A DNA stretch of 64,000 nt. Origin: Hydrangea macrophylla (lineage: Eukaryota; Streptophyta; Magnoliopsida; Cornales; Hydrangeaceae). Location: the NCBI GenBank assembly GCA_033977485.1, contig CM066993.1:71030864-71094863 (forward strand), given 5' to 3'. The translations under genes and the position numbers were made by a program. Under the pieces are notes generated by a model, which did no database searches, was not told where the DNA came from, and saw nothing but the letters and a program-made list of their open reading frames with translations. Below are positions 12,501-27,500 of the stretch, piece after piece. Numbering within the stretch: position 1 is the first letter of the stretch; every line of letters starts with the position of its first letter.

Positions 12501-15500
12501 AGGCGGGAACTGATTTAAACAGGCATGATGGATCTGGTTCTGGAAAAAGATCATTATCAGGAGAGACTGCCAATGATCATATGGATAAGGTTTGCATTGT
12601 TGTTTCACTTGCATAACTCCAAAGATATTTCTCTGTTTATTGTTAATTTATACTTTTGTATAGGTTTATTTTATGAACTTTTTTCCCCTTGTAAACTCCT
12701 AGTAGTTAAGTTTTTGAATAGGTAAGAGCCTGATATTAGAATAAGTAAGCTCCTAGGTGATTCTTGAGTCAATTCAAGTTTCCTACAACCCGATATGACT
12801 CACGATTCATAATTTTGAACTTCGAAGTTTTTAGTGGACACCTTACAACATTTGGAGCCTTAGTATTGCATGAAACTTGTGTTAAATTATTCATTTTACG
12901 TACTCTACATGTGTTTTAATATTGGCATTATTGTTTTATGCTACAATTTCATGTTTGGTACGATTCCCGATTCATAATTGGTGGCAAACCTATTTGTGAT
13001 TCGATTCACAGTTTGACCAGAAGGATTGAAAGCAAAAGCAGAACACATGATGAAACAACACAAAATAATTTCTTCAAAGTCAAGAATATAATACATGAGC
13101 TAATTTTGCTTACATTTACATGGATATATTTATTTGCGAGATGAAGTATTTATGACAAGTCAATTTCAGAATGGAAGCATATTCTTTGAGACAACTGTGC
13201 TATAAATTCTTTCAAGTACCTTGGTGTGTGTGCATTCCCAGTTACGAATCTTTCGAGGCCTATCTCACTTTCATGCCAGATTGAGGGAAATCGAAGAAAA
13301 CTGAACCCAGTGAATTCCAGGGCTAGTAATGATCGTTGGGAAAAGATCAATCTTTTACTTTCTTGAAAAGATGTCCAAATTGGACACGACTTTCAGACTC
13401 TGAGGAAATGTACACACCCCCAAAACTGCTTAATGTGAACATAGATTTCCCCCTCCAAAATCGCAGATCTTCCATCGGGATTTGGGCAAACAAACACCTA
13501 TGAACTGCATATGCCCAGATCTGCTATTTTGATCCATAAATCGCAAAAACAAACGAACTCTATAACCTTTCTTTGAACGCTTGTGTATTAATTATATGCT
13601 AACCGTCTTTTGGTTCTTCATTTCTTGGTTGGATGATTAGATTTGTTATATTTTTCTTTATGTTTCTGAATTTCCTCTGGTTCTTTTTTTATAAGGCAGT
13701 CACTTTAAGCGTAACCTGTTTGTTTTTTCCCCCGCTTGTTTCTCTGATAACAGGTTAATGCAAGAGTTAGGTTCAGGTCAGAATCTAAAGAGCTTCCTTC
13801 TCTTGAAGAAGAGGTGGGGTTAAATGAAGAGTATGCAGATTCAACTGTTGGATTTGATGGCTCTTCGAATACTTCAGGAAGTCTATATGCTGAGAAGCAT
13901 GAAACCTCTAGTGCACATGAAAGCATTAAAAGTACAGTATCTGGTGATTTAAATGGATCTTCCCACTGTCAAAGCCCTCAGACCGAGAAAGGAGACACAT
14001 CTGATCATCGAATTTTGGCACAGGGAAGCAGTGATTGGATTCACGGCTGGGGTTCAGATTATTCTGCGGATAATGACTTGGCAATCACTTACGAGGAGAA
14101 TAATAGACTTAAGGGATGTTTGGAAGTGGCTGATTCGTCAATTCTTGAGCTTAAGCTGGAGATAAGCGCTTTACAAAGTCAGGCTGATCAAATAGGTGTT
14201 GAAACACAAACGTTTTCCCAACAACTTGCTTCAGAGATTGCTTCTGTAGAAGAATTGGCAAAAGATGTTACTACCCTGAAGTCAGAGTGTTTGAAGTATA
14301 AGGATGACCTTGAACGGCTTAAAAATCTAAAACTTAGCCCTCAGGCTAACCAGAATCACTTATCTGGGGATATACAGCTCCGATGGCTAAATGGGTTGGT
14401 ATTAATGGAGGATAAGATTAGAGAGCTTCTAAACAAGGTGTATATTGGTTTCCAGGAGAGAGACTTCAGATTCCTTCCCTCAGACTTGGAAACGTTGTTC
14501 GGGGTTTTGCAGGATCTCAAAATAAAAGCAAATGGAAAAGAGATGAGAAAAATGAGCTCACGGGATGGTGAACAATTTGTATCGGGAACTGGGTTTGATG
14601 TGGACCTGTGTGAGCCAGAAGACATGCTCCATTGTTTAAGCATACCGGGACCAACGTTTCAACATCCCGACTCTATAGATGCTACTGATGTACTGAAAGG
14701 CAAAATCTTAGAACTTCTAAGGGAGTCAGATGAAAGCAAAACTGAAAAGGAAGGACTTGCAAGAAAAATGGACCAAATGGAGTGTTACTACGAAGGTCTC
14801 GTTCACGAGCTCGAGGAAAATCAGAAGCAAATATTGGGGGAGTTGCAGAATCTCAGAAACGAGCACTCCACTTGCCTGTGTACTATTGCCACCAAGGAAG
14901 CTGAGATGCAAGCAATGCGCAATGATATTAATGAGCAGATCTTAAGATTCTCTGAAGAGAGACGTGACTTGGATTCTACTAATAGGGATCTTGAAAGGAG
15001 GGCTATTACTTCGGAAGCCGCACTTAAACGGGCCCGCTTGAATTACTCTATTGCAGTGGGTCAGCTACAAAAGGACCTTGATTTGCTTTCTTTTCAAGTT
15101 TTGTCTATGTTTGAAACTAATGAGAACCTCATTAAGCAAGATTTTTCAGAAACTTCACAACCGTGCTTCAAAGGCTACCTGGATTATAAGCCGAACCAAG
15201 AAGAACGTGATGCTGCTGAATTTTTGCAGGATCAGAATCCAAATGCAAGGGTTCGAAAACAAATTTCAGGGGGAGATCTTCTTTTAGAAGACTTGAAAAA
15301 ATCGCTTCACTTTCAGGAGGATCTTTACCAGAAGGTCGAAGAAGAACTGTCCGAAATGCATTTGGTAAACGTGCAGTTGGATGTGTTTTCCAAGACCCTA
15401 CAAGAAACTTTGCTTGATGCAAGTGCTGGTATTTTACTTATGAAAGCAAAAACAGATGAACTTGCACAGCAATTAGAGTTTTCAGCCGAGTCCCAACAGT

Positions 15501-18500
15501 TGTTAATACGAAGGCTTCAGACTGCTATGGATGAGGTTCACACACTGAATGGGGATAAGGCTGGTTGTATTGCCAAGTGCAATGATATGGTTTTGCAGAA
15601 TCAAATTTTGGAGGCAAAGTTAGAAAGAGCTTCCAATGAAATCCGTCTTCTAACTCAGAAGATCACAGAAGGGGAAGAGCTGTTGGTGAAATACCGAGTT
15701 TATGAAAGCAAATATGACGCTTGCTCTGGTGAGAAAACGGAGCTTGTGGGTTTATTAAAGAAGGAAACCCTTGAAAATGGCAATCTTCAGAATAAAATAT
15801 CGTGTTTGAACGAAGAATTGAAAACTGTGAAAGCTGAATATGATGAGCTGGCTTATCTGAAGGAAAATCTTCATAAAAATGTCAGCTTTATGCAAGATAA
15901 GCTTGGGAGTATGTTGGCATCATATAACGATCAATTTGGCAGCCGATCTCTCTCTAGTAGTTCTCTATTCGAGGATTTGAAACTTAAGGACTCCATGGGT
16001 GCCATAGTGCAATTGGAAGAGATCCAGAATAACGCATGTGAAAAGATTCTTCAGCTCACGGAAGAGAAGAAAAATCTAGAGGACGAAATAGGTATTTCTC
16101 GTGTGTACTTGAGCACTCTCAAATCGGAAATGCTGGTTGTGAAGCAGAAGTTCGAAATGTCTAATGCCCTTGTGGAAAGGCTTCAGTTGGACCTTGAAGC
16201 TATTGCTAATAAAGTCCACGTTAGCTCAGAAGGTGAAGAAAAATATGAACAGCAGCACAAAGAGCTTTTCTCTGCTCTTTCTCGTTTGGAAGTTGAGCTT
16301 CAACAACTTACTTGCAAGAACGTGGACTTTTCTCAAGAGATTTTGGGTTTGGAAACCATAACTGATGAGCTGGGAAGGTGTAAGTTAACCATTACTGAGT
16401 TAATGCAGGGAAAACAAGATCTGATGACCTCATTAGAGGCCAAAACAGAGGAATCGATAAAGCTGGCGTGTGAGATTGATGGTTTGAAAGAGAATTTGAG
16501 ATTTCTACATGATGAAAGAGATATTTCTCGCGCATCCTTAACCACTGCCGAATCGGAAACATGGGTTGTGAAGAAGAAGTTCAAACATGAATTACAGGAG
16601 ATGGTGACCAAACTAGACATGTCTAATGCCCTTGTGGGAAAGTTTCAGTTGGACCTTGAAGCTATTGCTAATAAAATTCATGTTGACTCAGAAACCCAAG
16701 AAAAATATGAACAGCAGAACGAAGAGCTTTTCTCTGGTCTTGCTCGTTTCGAAGTTGAGCTTCAGCAACTCAATTTCAAGAACGTGGACCTTTCTCAAAA
16801 GGTTTTGGGTTTGGAAACCATAGCCGTTGAGCTTGAAAGGTGTAAATTAACCATTACTGAGTTAATGAAGGAAAAACAAGATCTGATGACCTCATTGGAT
16901 GCTCAAACTGAGGAATCTATCAAGCTGGCATGTGAGCTGGAAGGTTTTAAAGAGAATTTGAGAATTCTGCATGATGAAAGAGATGTTTCCCGAGAGTCCT
17001 TAAGCACTGCCGAAGCCGAAACACTGGTTGTGAAGCAGAAGTTCAAACATGAAATACAGGACATGGTGGCTAAACTAGACATGTCTAATGCTCTTGTGGA
17101 AAAGCTTCAGTTGGAACTTGAAGCTACTGCTAATAAACTCCAAGTTAGCTCAGAAGCTGATGAGAAATATGAAGAACAGAACAAAGAGCTTTTCTCTGGT
17201 CTTGCTGGTTTGGAAGTTGAGCTTCAACAACTTACTTTCAAGAACAGAGACCTTGCTGAAGAGATTTTGGGCGTGGCCGATGAACTTGGAAGGTGTAAAT
17301 TGACCATTACTGAGTTAATGCATGAAAACCAAGATCTGATGACGTCATTAGAGGCCAAATCCGAGGAATCTGTCAAGCTGGCTTGTGAGCTTGACGGTTT
17401 GAAAGAGAATTTTAGATTTCTGCATGATGAATTAGATGTTGAGAGAAGCTTTAGAGATAAATTGGAGAGTACAGTGACTGATCTTAATTCTCAATTGGAT
17501 GAAAAGTTTCATAAAGAATCTTCTTGCCTTGCTGATCTGAAAATTCAGTTATCAGAAATGCATCAATCTTTATTAGCCGCAGATGTTGAAGTCACTTTCA
17601 TCAGAACCCAGTACAAATCTCAAATTGGGGAGCTTCACAAAAAGTATCTTGATTTAGAGGGAATGCTGAATCGCTGTCTAAATAGTGAATCTCTTTACGC
17701 TGAAGAAAATGTGAAATTGATTGCCGCTATTGAATCCAAGAAATCAGAGTTAGACGCCTATGCTGCTCAGAATACAATCCTTTCAGATTCAAACAATGTG
17801 ATGATGGGTCAATTGGAGGAATACAAGAAAAGGGTTGCAAAATTTGAGTGTAGCTTTTCTGAAGATGAGATTGATAACCTTGTGACCTCCAAGGAAGAAC
17901 TGGAAATCCGAACTATTGTTATAAAAGCACAATTGGATGAACAGAAAGCTCAAATGAACTTTCTGGATCAAAATAACGATGAATTGATGATTCTCCGGAG
18001 CCAGTGTAATGATCTTAGCCATAGGCTCTCTGAACAGATTCTGAAGACGGAAGAGTTTAAGAACTTAGCGATACATCTGAAGGAGCTTAAAGACGAGGCT
18101 GAAGCCGAATGTCTCGAGGCTTGTGTAAAGAAAGAACCCGAAGGACCGCCGGTTATGCAAGAGTCCTTGAGAATTGTCTTTATAAGAGAACAGTACGAAA
18201 CCAGGCTGCAGGAACTGAAGCAACAGCTTTCTATTTCCCAAAGGCACGCAGAGGAGATGCTATTAAAGTTACAAGATGCCATTGATGAGATTCAGAATAG
18301 GAAGAAATCTGAAGCTTCTCACCTCAGGAGAAATGATGAACTTTCACTAAAGATCTTGGAATTGGAGGCTGAGTTACAATCATTCATATCCGACAAACGA
18401 GAAAAACTCAAGACTTCGGACCGGATAAAAGCTGAATTGGATTGTGCATTATTAAGCCTTGAATGCTGCAAGGAAGAGAAACAAAAGCTTGAAGCTTCTT

Positions 18501-21500
18501 TGCAAGAATGTGAAGAGGAGAAATCTAGAGTTGCAGTTGAACTTAATTTGACAAAAGGGCTGTTGAAGAGATCTGCATCTTTTGTGAATAATCAAGACGA
18601 GGAAAATTGTGGGTCCAATAAAGTGGTGGGGGCCCCGTCTGCTGAGGCTGTTATAGGAAAGGCTTCCCCCAAATACTCAGATCTGGATAGTTTGGTAAAC
18701 GGTGAAGACGCAGAAGATGCAGGATCAATTCTGGCCAGGGAACGTGAACATTTAACTTTACCCAACGAGGTAATTGTTTTCTTTTTTTCTTTAAAGATTT
18801 TTTGTTTTTAGAATGGCCTTTATTGGTTCATCGATGCCATTACAAGATGTGAATTGTGCTTGAGAATATGTAATTGACAAGGTCATGATGATGTGTACCT
18901 GATCGTAACTTTAGTGTTTTCAGGCTCTTTTGATATCAGGATATGCAAGGAAACGCAAATTACATTCTTTAGATGGCCTACCAACAGCAGATTGCTATTT
19001 TGCATTCTATAACATATAGAAAAGCAAGTTAGCAATTTTGCAATTGTCCACATGGTGGGTTCTGGACCCACCATTTAGTACTGCTTCTTTCGGAAGCATC
19101 CGTCAACACAGTTTTCTTTTCTTCATTCATCCTAATTTGTAGGCATGGAAACAAAGTTGTTTGTGAACACTCAAATAACTTGGTCTCATGTATCACAGTG
19201 CTTTTGTATACATCTGTTATACCCTGCTTTGTCCTAATATGTTGATAATTCTACCGTCTGATTCATTGCATCAATATCTTTAATCCTGCATCAATAATGC
19301 ATCCCTTTTGCTCGTTTACATTTGTAGGTTTCTAAGCATGTTTGTCTGTGATTTCATTTGGCAGGATGTTCCTGTACCTAAAGGTGTACATGGAATTCCA
19401 AGGCATGCATTTCTAGATCAAGGGGCCTCGCCACCTAGTGATTCGAAGCATCTAGCTTTTATCAATGATCATTTCAAAACACAAAGTTTGAAATCTAGCA
19501 TGGATCAACTACATGAAGAGGTATTTATCTTGTAGTCTGAAAATTCTGATCGGTAATAATGCCTGGCAGTAAACTGAAGCATCCTTGTCCTTGCTTGCAG
19601 TTGGAGAGGATGAAAAATGAGAACTCCCTTCTGCCGCAGAACGATGATCATTTTGACCCAAATATCAATGGTTTAGAGAGAGAACTCATGCAATTAAACA
19701 GGGTAACTTGAGTTAAATAATTCAAATTACGATATGTTAGTACTTTCCCCTGCGACTCTTATGTTTTACTTTCCTTTTTTCCCTTTACATTTTGTGAAGG
19801 CAAATGAACAGTTGGGAAGCATATTCCCCTTCTTTAACGAGTTTTCGGGCACTGGAAATGCATTAGAAAGGGTGCTTGCTTTGGAGATTGAGCTTGCTGA
19901 AACGTTGCGGGCAAAGAAGAAATCAAGTATCAATTTCCAGAGGTATGTCTGTCAAGTTACTGTTCCCCCAAAAGCATGAGTTGTTAGAGAATGGGTCCAA
20001 CAATGTATATCAAGCTCTAACCCTTCTTATATGGGACCTTGTGTCGCAAGTGGAGAGGCAACAAACTGAATTCCATCAAATAGGAGACTGATAATAAAGT
20101 GCAGCATGCAAATCAAAATGGGGAAGGGACTTGAACCCAAGACCTCCCATAACCAAGGGTATGATACTATGTTAAGTTACCATATGCTCCAAAAGCTTAA
20201 GTTGTTAGAGAATGAGCCTCACAATATAAATCAAGCTCCAAATCGAACTCCATCGTAATGGACATAGCTAACAGTGTGTAATATGCAAACGGAAAAGGGG
20301 ACAGAACTTGAACTGAATACCTCCCATAACCAAGGCTCTGATACGTATTAGATGCTCCAAAAACTTAAGCTACTAGAGAATGGGCCCATAATGGATATCA
20401 AGCTCTAAAAATGTCATTGCTGGCAATACCTATAGACAGAGAAATCTGAGTGTCATTGGTGATGGCAATGCAATTGTGTTAAATTGGAGCATTCAACCCA
20501 AAATCAATTGGCTTTAAATTTCCGATGTGGGATTACAATCTCAACACGCTCCCGCATGTGTGGTATGACTGAGAGCTACACGTTGAGATAGGGCAAGGTG
20601 GAGCACATGTGGCCAAATTAGGTATGACAATAACCTGCTCTGATACTATGTTGAATTAAAGCATCCAATCCAAAACTAATGGGCAATGGGTGAAGTATCC
20701 CCATTATCTTATATATTGAGTAGCAAGGCTTTGAATTCCGGATGTGGGATTATAATCTCAACATGCCACTGCATGTGTGGCATGACTGAGAGCCAAACAC
20801 GTGGATTATTGAGATAGGGTAACGTGGAGCACATCTGGCCAAACTGGGTAGTCAATAACATACTCGGTTACATTTCTGATGTGAGATTATTATCTCAACA
20901 CACCCCCGCACGTGTGGTATGACTGAGAGCCAAATACGTGGATTACTGAGATAGGGTAACGTGGAGCACATATGGCTAAATTGGGCCTGACAATAACCTG
21001 CTCTGATACCATGTTGAATTGGAGCATCCAACCCAAAACCAATTGGCAATGGATGGAGTAGCCCATAATCTTATATATTGAGTAGCATGGTTTTAAATTC
21101 CGGATGTGAGATTATAATCTCAACACGCCCCCGCATGTGTGGTATGTCTGAGAGCCAAACACGTGGATTACTATGATAGGGTAACATGGAGCACATGTGG
21201 CCAAATTGGGGTTTGACAATAATCTGCTCTGATACCATGTTGAATTGGAGCATCTAACCCAAAACCAATTGGATTTAAATTACCGATGTGGGATTATAAT
21301 CTCAACAAAAAAAAACCTATTTTGTTGTTTTCTTTCAAACAATTAGGTCATGGTTTTATTATCAGCTCTTGCTGAAAGCTCAACAATTATTAACGAACGT
21401 ATAAGTCAAGCTGAGCTTCAAAACACAAATGACGCTGAAAACTTGTATTGAGAAGGCTTGGCTAGCCTCAGCCCTCAGGTTCAGTCCCTTAAATGCCTCT

Positions 21501-24500
21501 ACTTGTGAGGGGCCTAATGTCAAACTAGAAGGCACTGTATTTATCATTTTTCTGGGCCTTGAGGCATGTGTTTTTGTCTCTGCACAAAAAATCAGGTTTT
21601 GCAGTTTTATAATCATCTCTTATTTTGTTTCTGATTTTGTCGATGTTATTTCTATGCGTCAATTCCCTTTCGTTAGCCTTGAACTTGTATTACAATTTTC
21701 GCTACTTTCCTTAGTCCAGCATTTGCTAATCATGTCTCCATCAGAAGCACGAGTCATATTTTTGTTTTAACTACTATTCTCTTAAGCATTGGTGCAACAA
21801 ACTAAGTTCATAGATATTTTAAACAATGGAAGGTTTCTTCATTTGCGATTTTTTTCATTGAATTTTGTGGAAAATGTGTCCCTTAATATAAGAGCTCCCT
21901 ATCCCACACCCATTGCGTGTAAACTACTGAAGTGTGTTAATTTTGACAACATAGATTAATCCAAAAGCTTAGAGTTGACTAATGTGTCACCCCCATATAT
22001 ATTATTCAAGAATAAGAAAGAAAAATAATTACAAACTAGTCCTTTAACTTTAATAATATAAAAACAAAGTGATATATCTAATACTCCTCCTCAAGTTGGT
22101 GCGAAGATCTCTCAATTCCAGCTTGTTTAGCATATCACGGAACTGTCTAACCCCAACCTTTAGTAAGAACATCAACAAGTTGATCACTACACTTCACAAA
22201 AGGAGTGTGTTAAAGCTTGATGTACATTGTTGGGCCCATTCTCTAATAGCTTAAGCCTTTGGAGTAGTTGGTAACTTAACATGGTATCAGAGCCTTGTTT
22301 GTGGGAGGTCCTGGGTTCGACTCTCCATCCCCGCTTTGTTGTGCATATTTGCACTGTGTTATTTGTCTCCACTATGATAGAGTTTGGTTTGTTTGCTCAC
22401 CACGTGCAAGTCGGGGTTGCACGTGAGGGAGAGTGTTAAAGCTTGATATACATTGTTGGGCCCATTCTCTAATAGCTTAAGCTTTTTGGAGTGGTTGGTA
22501 ACTTAACAGAGTGCAAATTGTTCCATCGATGAAGTTTTCTTTAAGGAAGTGCCTGTCAATCTAGAAGAAATCAATCTTTCTTATTATTCAATGTCAATGT
22601 ACAGAGAATATATACAACTATGAGAAGAAACTAAAAAGGAAATAACTGATAGGAACAAATCAATACAAATCAATCTATTCCTAAACTAACGTGATCCATA
22701 AATCACGGGGAATAAAACCCGAATATTCCAACACTCCCCCTCAAGCTGGAGCGAAGGCATTCACAAGTCCCAGCTTGACAATAGACGACTTCAATAGTGA
22801 GGGCCCAACGGACTTTGTAAATACATCAGCAGTCTGATCTGAAGAGGGAACGAAGTGCGGAGAAATAATACCAGAACGAACTTTCTCCCGGATAAAATGG
22901 ATATCAACCTCAATATGCTTGGTACGCTCGTGCAGAACGGAGTCAGACGCAAGCATTATAGCAGACTTATTATCGCAAAACAATGTAGAGGGCTCAGACA
23001 CTGGAAACCCCAATTCTTGTAAAATTGATCGAAGCCACAGTAGCTCACAGGTGCCTTGTGCCATAGCACGATATTCAGCTTCAGCTGATGATCTTGAAAC
23101 AACAGCTTGTTTCTTGCTTTTCCAAGAGATAAGGTGTTTACCATAAAATGTGCAAAAACCTGATGTTGAACGCCTATCACTCTTGGACCCAGCATAGTCA
23201 GCATCTGTATAACATGTGACCCCAGATTGTGCTCCTGCAACAAAGAAGAGACCCAGTCCTGGGCAAGTTTTTAGGTAACGAAGAATATGATAAACAGCAT
23301 CCATATGAGAATTACGCGGAGCATGCATAAACTGGCTAACTACGCTTACAGCAAAAGCAAGGTCAGGTCTAGTATTGGTCAGATAAATAAGACGACCAAC
23401 CAACCGCTGATACGAAGCTGGATCAGATAACAATTCTCCTGACTCAGATGATATTTTGATATTTGGATCCATAGGTGTAGAAGCAGGACGACAACCCATC
23501 ATGCCTGTATCGCTAAGAAGATCCAAGACATATTTCCTCTGATTCATTGAGATCCCATGACGAGATCGAGCAATCTCAATACCAAGGAAGTATCGGAGAG
23601 GACCCAAGTCCTTGACATCAAACGCTGTTCCAAGTTTCTCTTTTACCTTTGTAATCCCTGTAGTATCATTACCCGTAATAATAATATCATCAACATAAAC
23701 GGATAGGATAATATAGCGACCAGCAGGACTTCGTCGAACAAAACAGGTGTGATCAGAATGACATCTAGTGAACCCAATAGAAAGAATAACATCACTAAAG
23801 CGACTGAACCATGCCCGAGGGGATTGTTTCAATCCATAAAGTGATTTGCGCAGCCGACAGACTTTCCCAGAATACTCCCCCTCAGCCCGAAAACCCGGAG
23901 GAGGATCCATATAAATAATTTCCTGCAAATCGCCATTCAGAAATGCATTTTTAACGTCAAGTTGATGAAGAGGCCAAGACTGAGAGGCAGCTAAAGAAAC
24001 AATAAGGCGAACAGTATTAAGCTTCGCCACAGGAGCAAAGGTAGCACTGAAGTCTTTGCCCGGAATCTGAGTAAAGCCTTTAGCAACGAGACGAGCCTTA
24101 TAACGATCGATAGAACCATCTGGAAGGTACTTGACTGTAAAAACCCATTTGCAACCAACTGTCTTCTCCCCGGGAGGAAGAGAAACAAGATCCCAAGTAT
24201 GATTATGCTGGAGGGCATCCATTTCTGCTTGCATGGCTTGGACCCAATGTGGATTTTGGAGAGCCTCAGATACAGACCGAGGAATGGAAACTGAATCAAC
24301 CTGTCCAAGGAAAGCTTGATAGGGTTGTGAGAGGGCTGAATAAGAGATATACTGTGAAATAGGATGATGAGTGGAGCAAGCATGACCATACCGATTTACC
24401 GGGCGAGAAATCCGAGTAGAACGTCTTACCGGGACAGGAGAAGCAGGGCCTGGATCCGGAGAAGAATTCGGTGTTGGAGCATGAGCATAATTCCGCGGAC

Positions 24501-27500
24501 GCCGGGAGTAATGGAATTCTGGAGAAGATGTAATTACAGGTGGTAGGGTTACCTCAGAAGAAGAGGAATCAAAGACAGCAATCGGACGAGGTAACTCGTC
24601 GGGCACAATGAGAGGCTCTGGAGGAGCAGAAGCAGAGGAGTTATTTGGGCCTGCAAAGTAAGGAACATCTTCGAGAAAAGTAACATCCATAGAATTATAG
24701 AAACGACGACCAACAGAATCATAGCACCTATATCCTTTAGAGAGAGAAGAGTAACCAAGAAAAACACAACGTATAGCTTTATCATCAAGCTTAGTACGAA
24801 GAGGGCTGCGATTTTGAACAAAACAAGTGCAACCAAATACACGAGGTAAAACATGAAAGAGTGTACAATTTGGTTGAAGAACATGGAGAGGTGCTTTCCC
24901 ATCTAAAACACGACTCGGGGTACGGTTAATAAGATATATAGCAGTTAAAACAGCTAAGTGCCACAAATATTTAGGTACCTCCATACCACGAAGAAGACAT
25001 CGAACAACAGACATAATGTGACGATTTTTTCGTTCTGCCACACCATTCTGTTCCGGGGTATAAGTACAAGTGAGTTGTTGGAGGATACCTTTTTGATTAA
25101 GTTCAGAACAGAAGTCATTAGAAACATATTCACGGCCATTGTCAGATCGAAGGGCGCGAACAACAGTTTGATACTGAGTTTTAACCATTTGTAAAAATTG
25201 AATGAATAATGGACAAACTTCTGATTTCTTTTTAAGTAAATAAACCCATGTGCACCGTGAATAATCATCAATAAACGTAACATAATACCGATACCCATAC
25301 AAAGCAGTAACAGGGGAAGGTCCCCAAACATCTGAATGTATAATATCAAAAGCACAAGGTGCACGAGACATACGAGGAATATAAGACGAACGAGTATGCT
25401 TAGAAAGTTCACATACCACACATTGAAATTTATGAGTCTTACAGGCTTTTATTAATTCTGGAAAAAGTAAGCAAAGATATTGAAAATTAGCATGTCCTAA
25501 CCGGGCATGCCATAATCCTATAGTTTTATTCGAAAAAGAGCTAGACCTAGAACTAGGTAACACAGACGCCTGTAAGCTAGAAGACACAGGTGGTGGTGGA
25601 GGTTCCCCAAAGAAGTAGAGTCCGTCATGCTCATGGCCCGTACCAAAAATCTTCTTCGAAGTCAGGTCCTGCAAGAGACAACGGTCAGGTAAGAAAATGA
25701 CAGCACAATTATAACTTTTTGCAAGGCGACTAACAGATAAAAGATTAAATGACAACTGTGGGACATGAAGAACAGAAGACAGAGTAAGTTGGGGGGACAA
25801 ACAAACATCACCCTTACTCTGGACACGAGTGGTGGAACCATCGGCAATACTCACAGTTTGGTTAACAGGTGTAAGAGGAGACGAAAAAAAAGATAACTCA
25901 CCAGTCATGTGATCATTAGCTCCTGAGTCCAAAACCCACCTTGGAGTTCCTGTCTTAACATGTAAAGCAGTGGAAGTACCTGTAGCAATGGCAGCGGTGG
26001 AAGAAGAAGTGCCTGACTGATGCTGCTGAAGGAGAGAGCCAAGCTGACTCTGAATCTGTCCAAGCTGAGATTGAAGCATACTTTGATTCTGATGAAGCTG
26101 GCCAATATCAGGAGTAATGGGTTCAGGTCCGGTTTCGGCAATAGCAGCGAAGCGGGTTGGTTTAGGGTTGCGTCCTCGGGCTGCATACTGTTTCTTCAAC
26201 TCGGGATGCAGTTGGAAACAACGATCTTTGGTATGACCAACAACATTACAATGCTTACAGACTGGAGGCTGTCGACCACTGGGACGAGTGCTGGTGTGAG
26301 CAGCAAAGGCCATCTGATCAGGGATTGCAGGAGAGTCGGAAACTGGAATAGTGGAAGTCTGAAGTAATTGTCGACGACGCTCATCACCATCAACAATAGC
26401 AAAGGCCTCGTAGAGAGAGGGCATAGGAGATGTGTTCAAAATCTGAGTACGAAGAGATTCAAACTCAGATTTCAAACCCATCAAGAACTGGTAAGTATGC
26501 AGACGGTCGAGGCGCTGGACAATAACAGTAGCGGCTTCAGCAGGAACATCGCCCAGTGGCTCGTACTGAGCCAACTCCTCCCATCGAGATTGAAGATAAC
26601 CAAAATAATCCGAGACACTCAGCCGGAGAGAATCCTGAGAAGACTGAGAAACTTCGCGATGAAGTTGATAAATCCGGGACTCATTGCGCTTATGCGCATA
26701 CATTTGAGTCAAAGCATTCCAGAGGCCATGAACAGAAGAGTGATACATAAACATATGATAAATGCGAGGCTCCATTGAATTGAATAACCAACCCAAGATA
26801 GTACAGTTGTCCATATTCCACTGATCAAAAGTGGAATCAGTAGGAGCAGGCTTAGGTGTAGTGCCCAAAAGCCAACTAGACTTGCCCTTGGCACTAAGGA
26901 ACAGGCGAATGGAATGAGACCAAGCGGCAAATTTTTTTCCATCCATGAGAACAGTGGTGACCCTTTGCGCAGGGGAATGTGGAGTCAGGGACATAGAGAG
27001 ATCTGAACGCACATGCGAACCGGTAGAAGACTGATCAGTAACCTTATCCTTTCCAGTATCGGTCATTGTAGCCGAATCAAGAAACCCAATAAATGATCAA
27101 CTAGGCGCAAAGAGAGATCCAGAGGATGAAAAAGGCTGCTGGAAGTAGAAACTGCAGCAAACAGAGGCTACCAGTGCATCACAGGTAGCCCAAGAGAAGA
27201 GAAAGAGAGCACAAAGAGGGCTCTAAACCATCACAAGGCCCACGAACAGGGCAAGACGCAGCCTAGGGCTGCGCAAGGGTTAGCCTAGGCTAACCAAATA
27301 GAGGTGCCGAGACCCTGTAGGGGTCGCCGAGAGTGGAGAGGGGGCTGGAGGGGGTCCGGCGCAGGTAGTATAGAGGAATGGGGGGGCGGCGCAGGCTGCT
27401 GGTGGTGGTGGTGTTGCGGCGCAAGGGAGGGGACTGGTGGTTTGGTGGTGCGGCTGGAAGAGGTGTTAGGGTTAATCTCTTTTTGGCTCTGATACCAAGA

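Noticed and set aside
22311..22324. A tRNA gene in the TRIM interior
   Set aside because: Only a B-box-like stretch is present; no cloverleaf, A-box or acceptor stem can be built.
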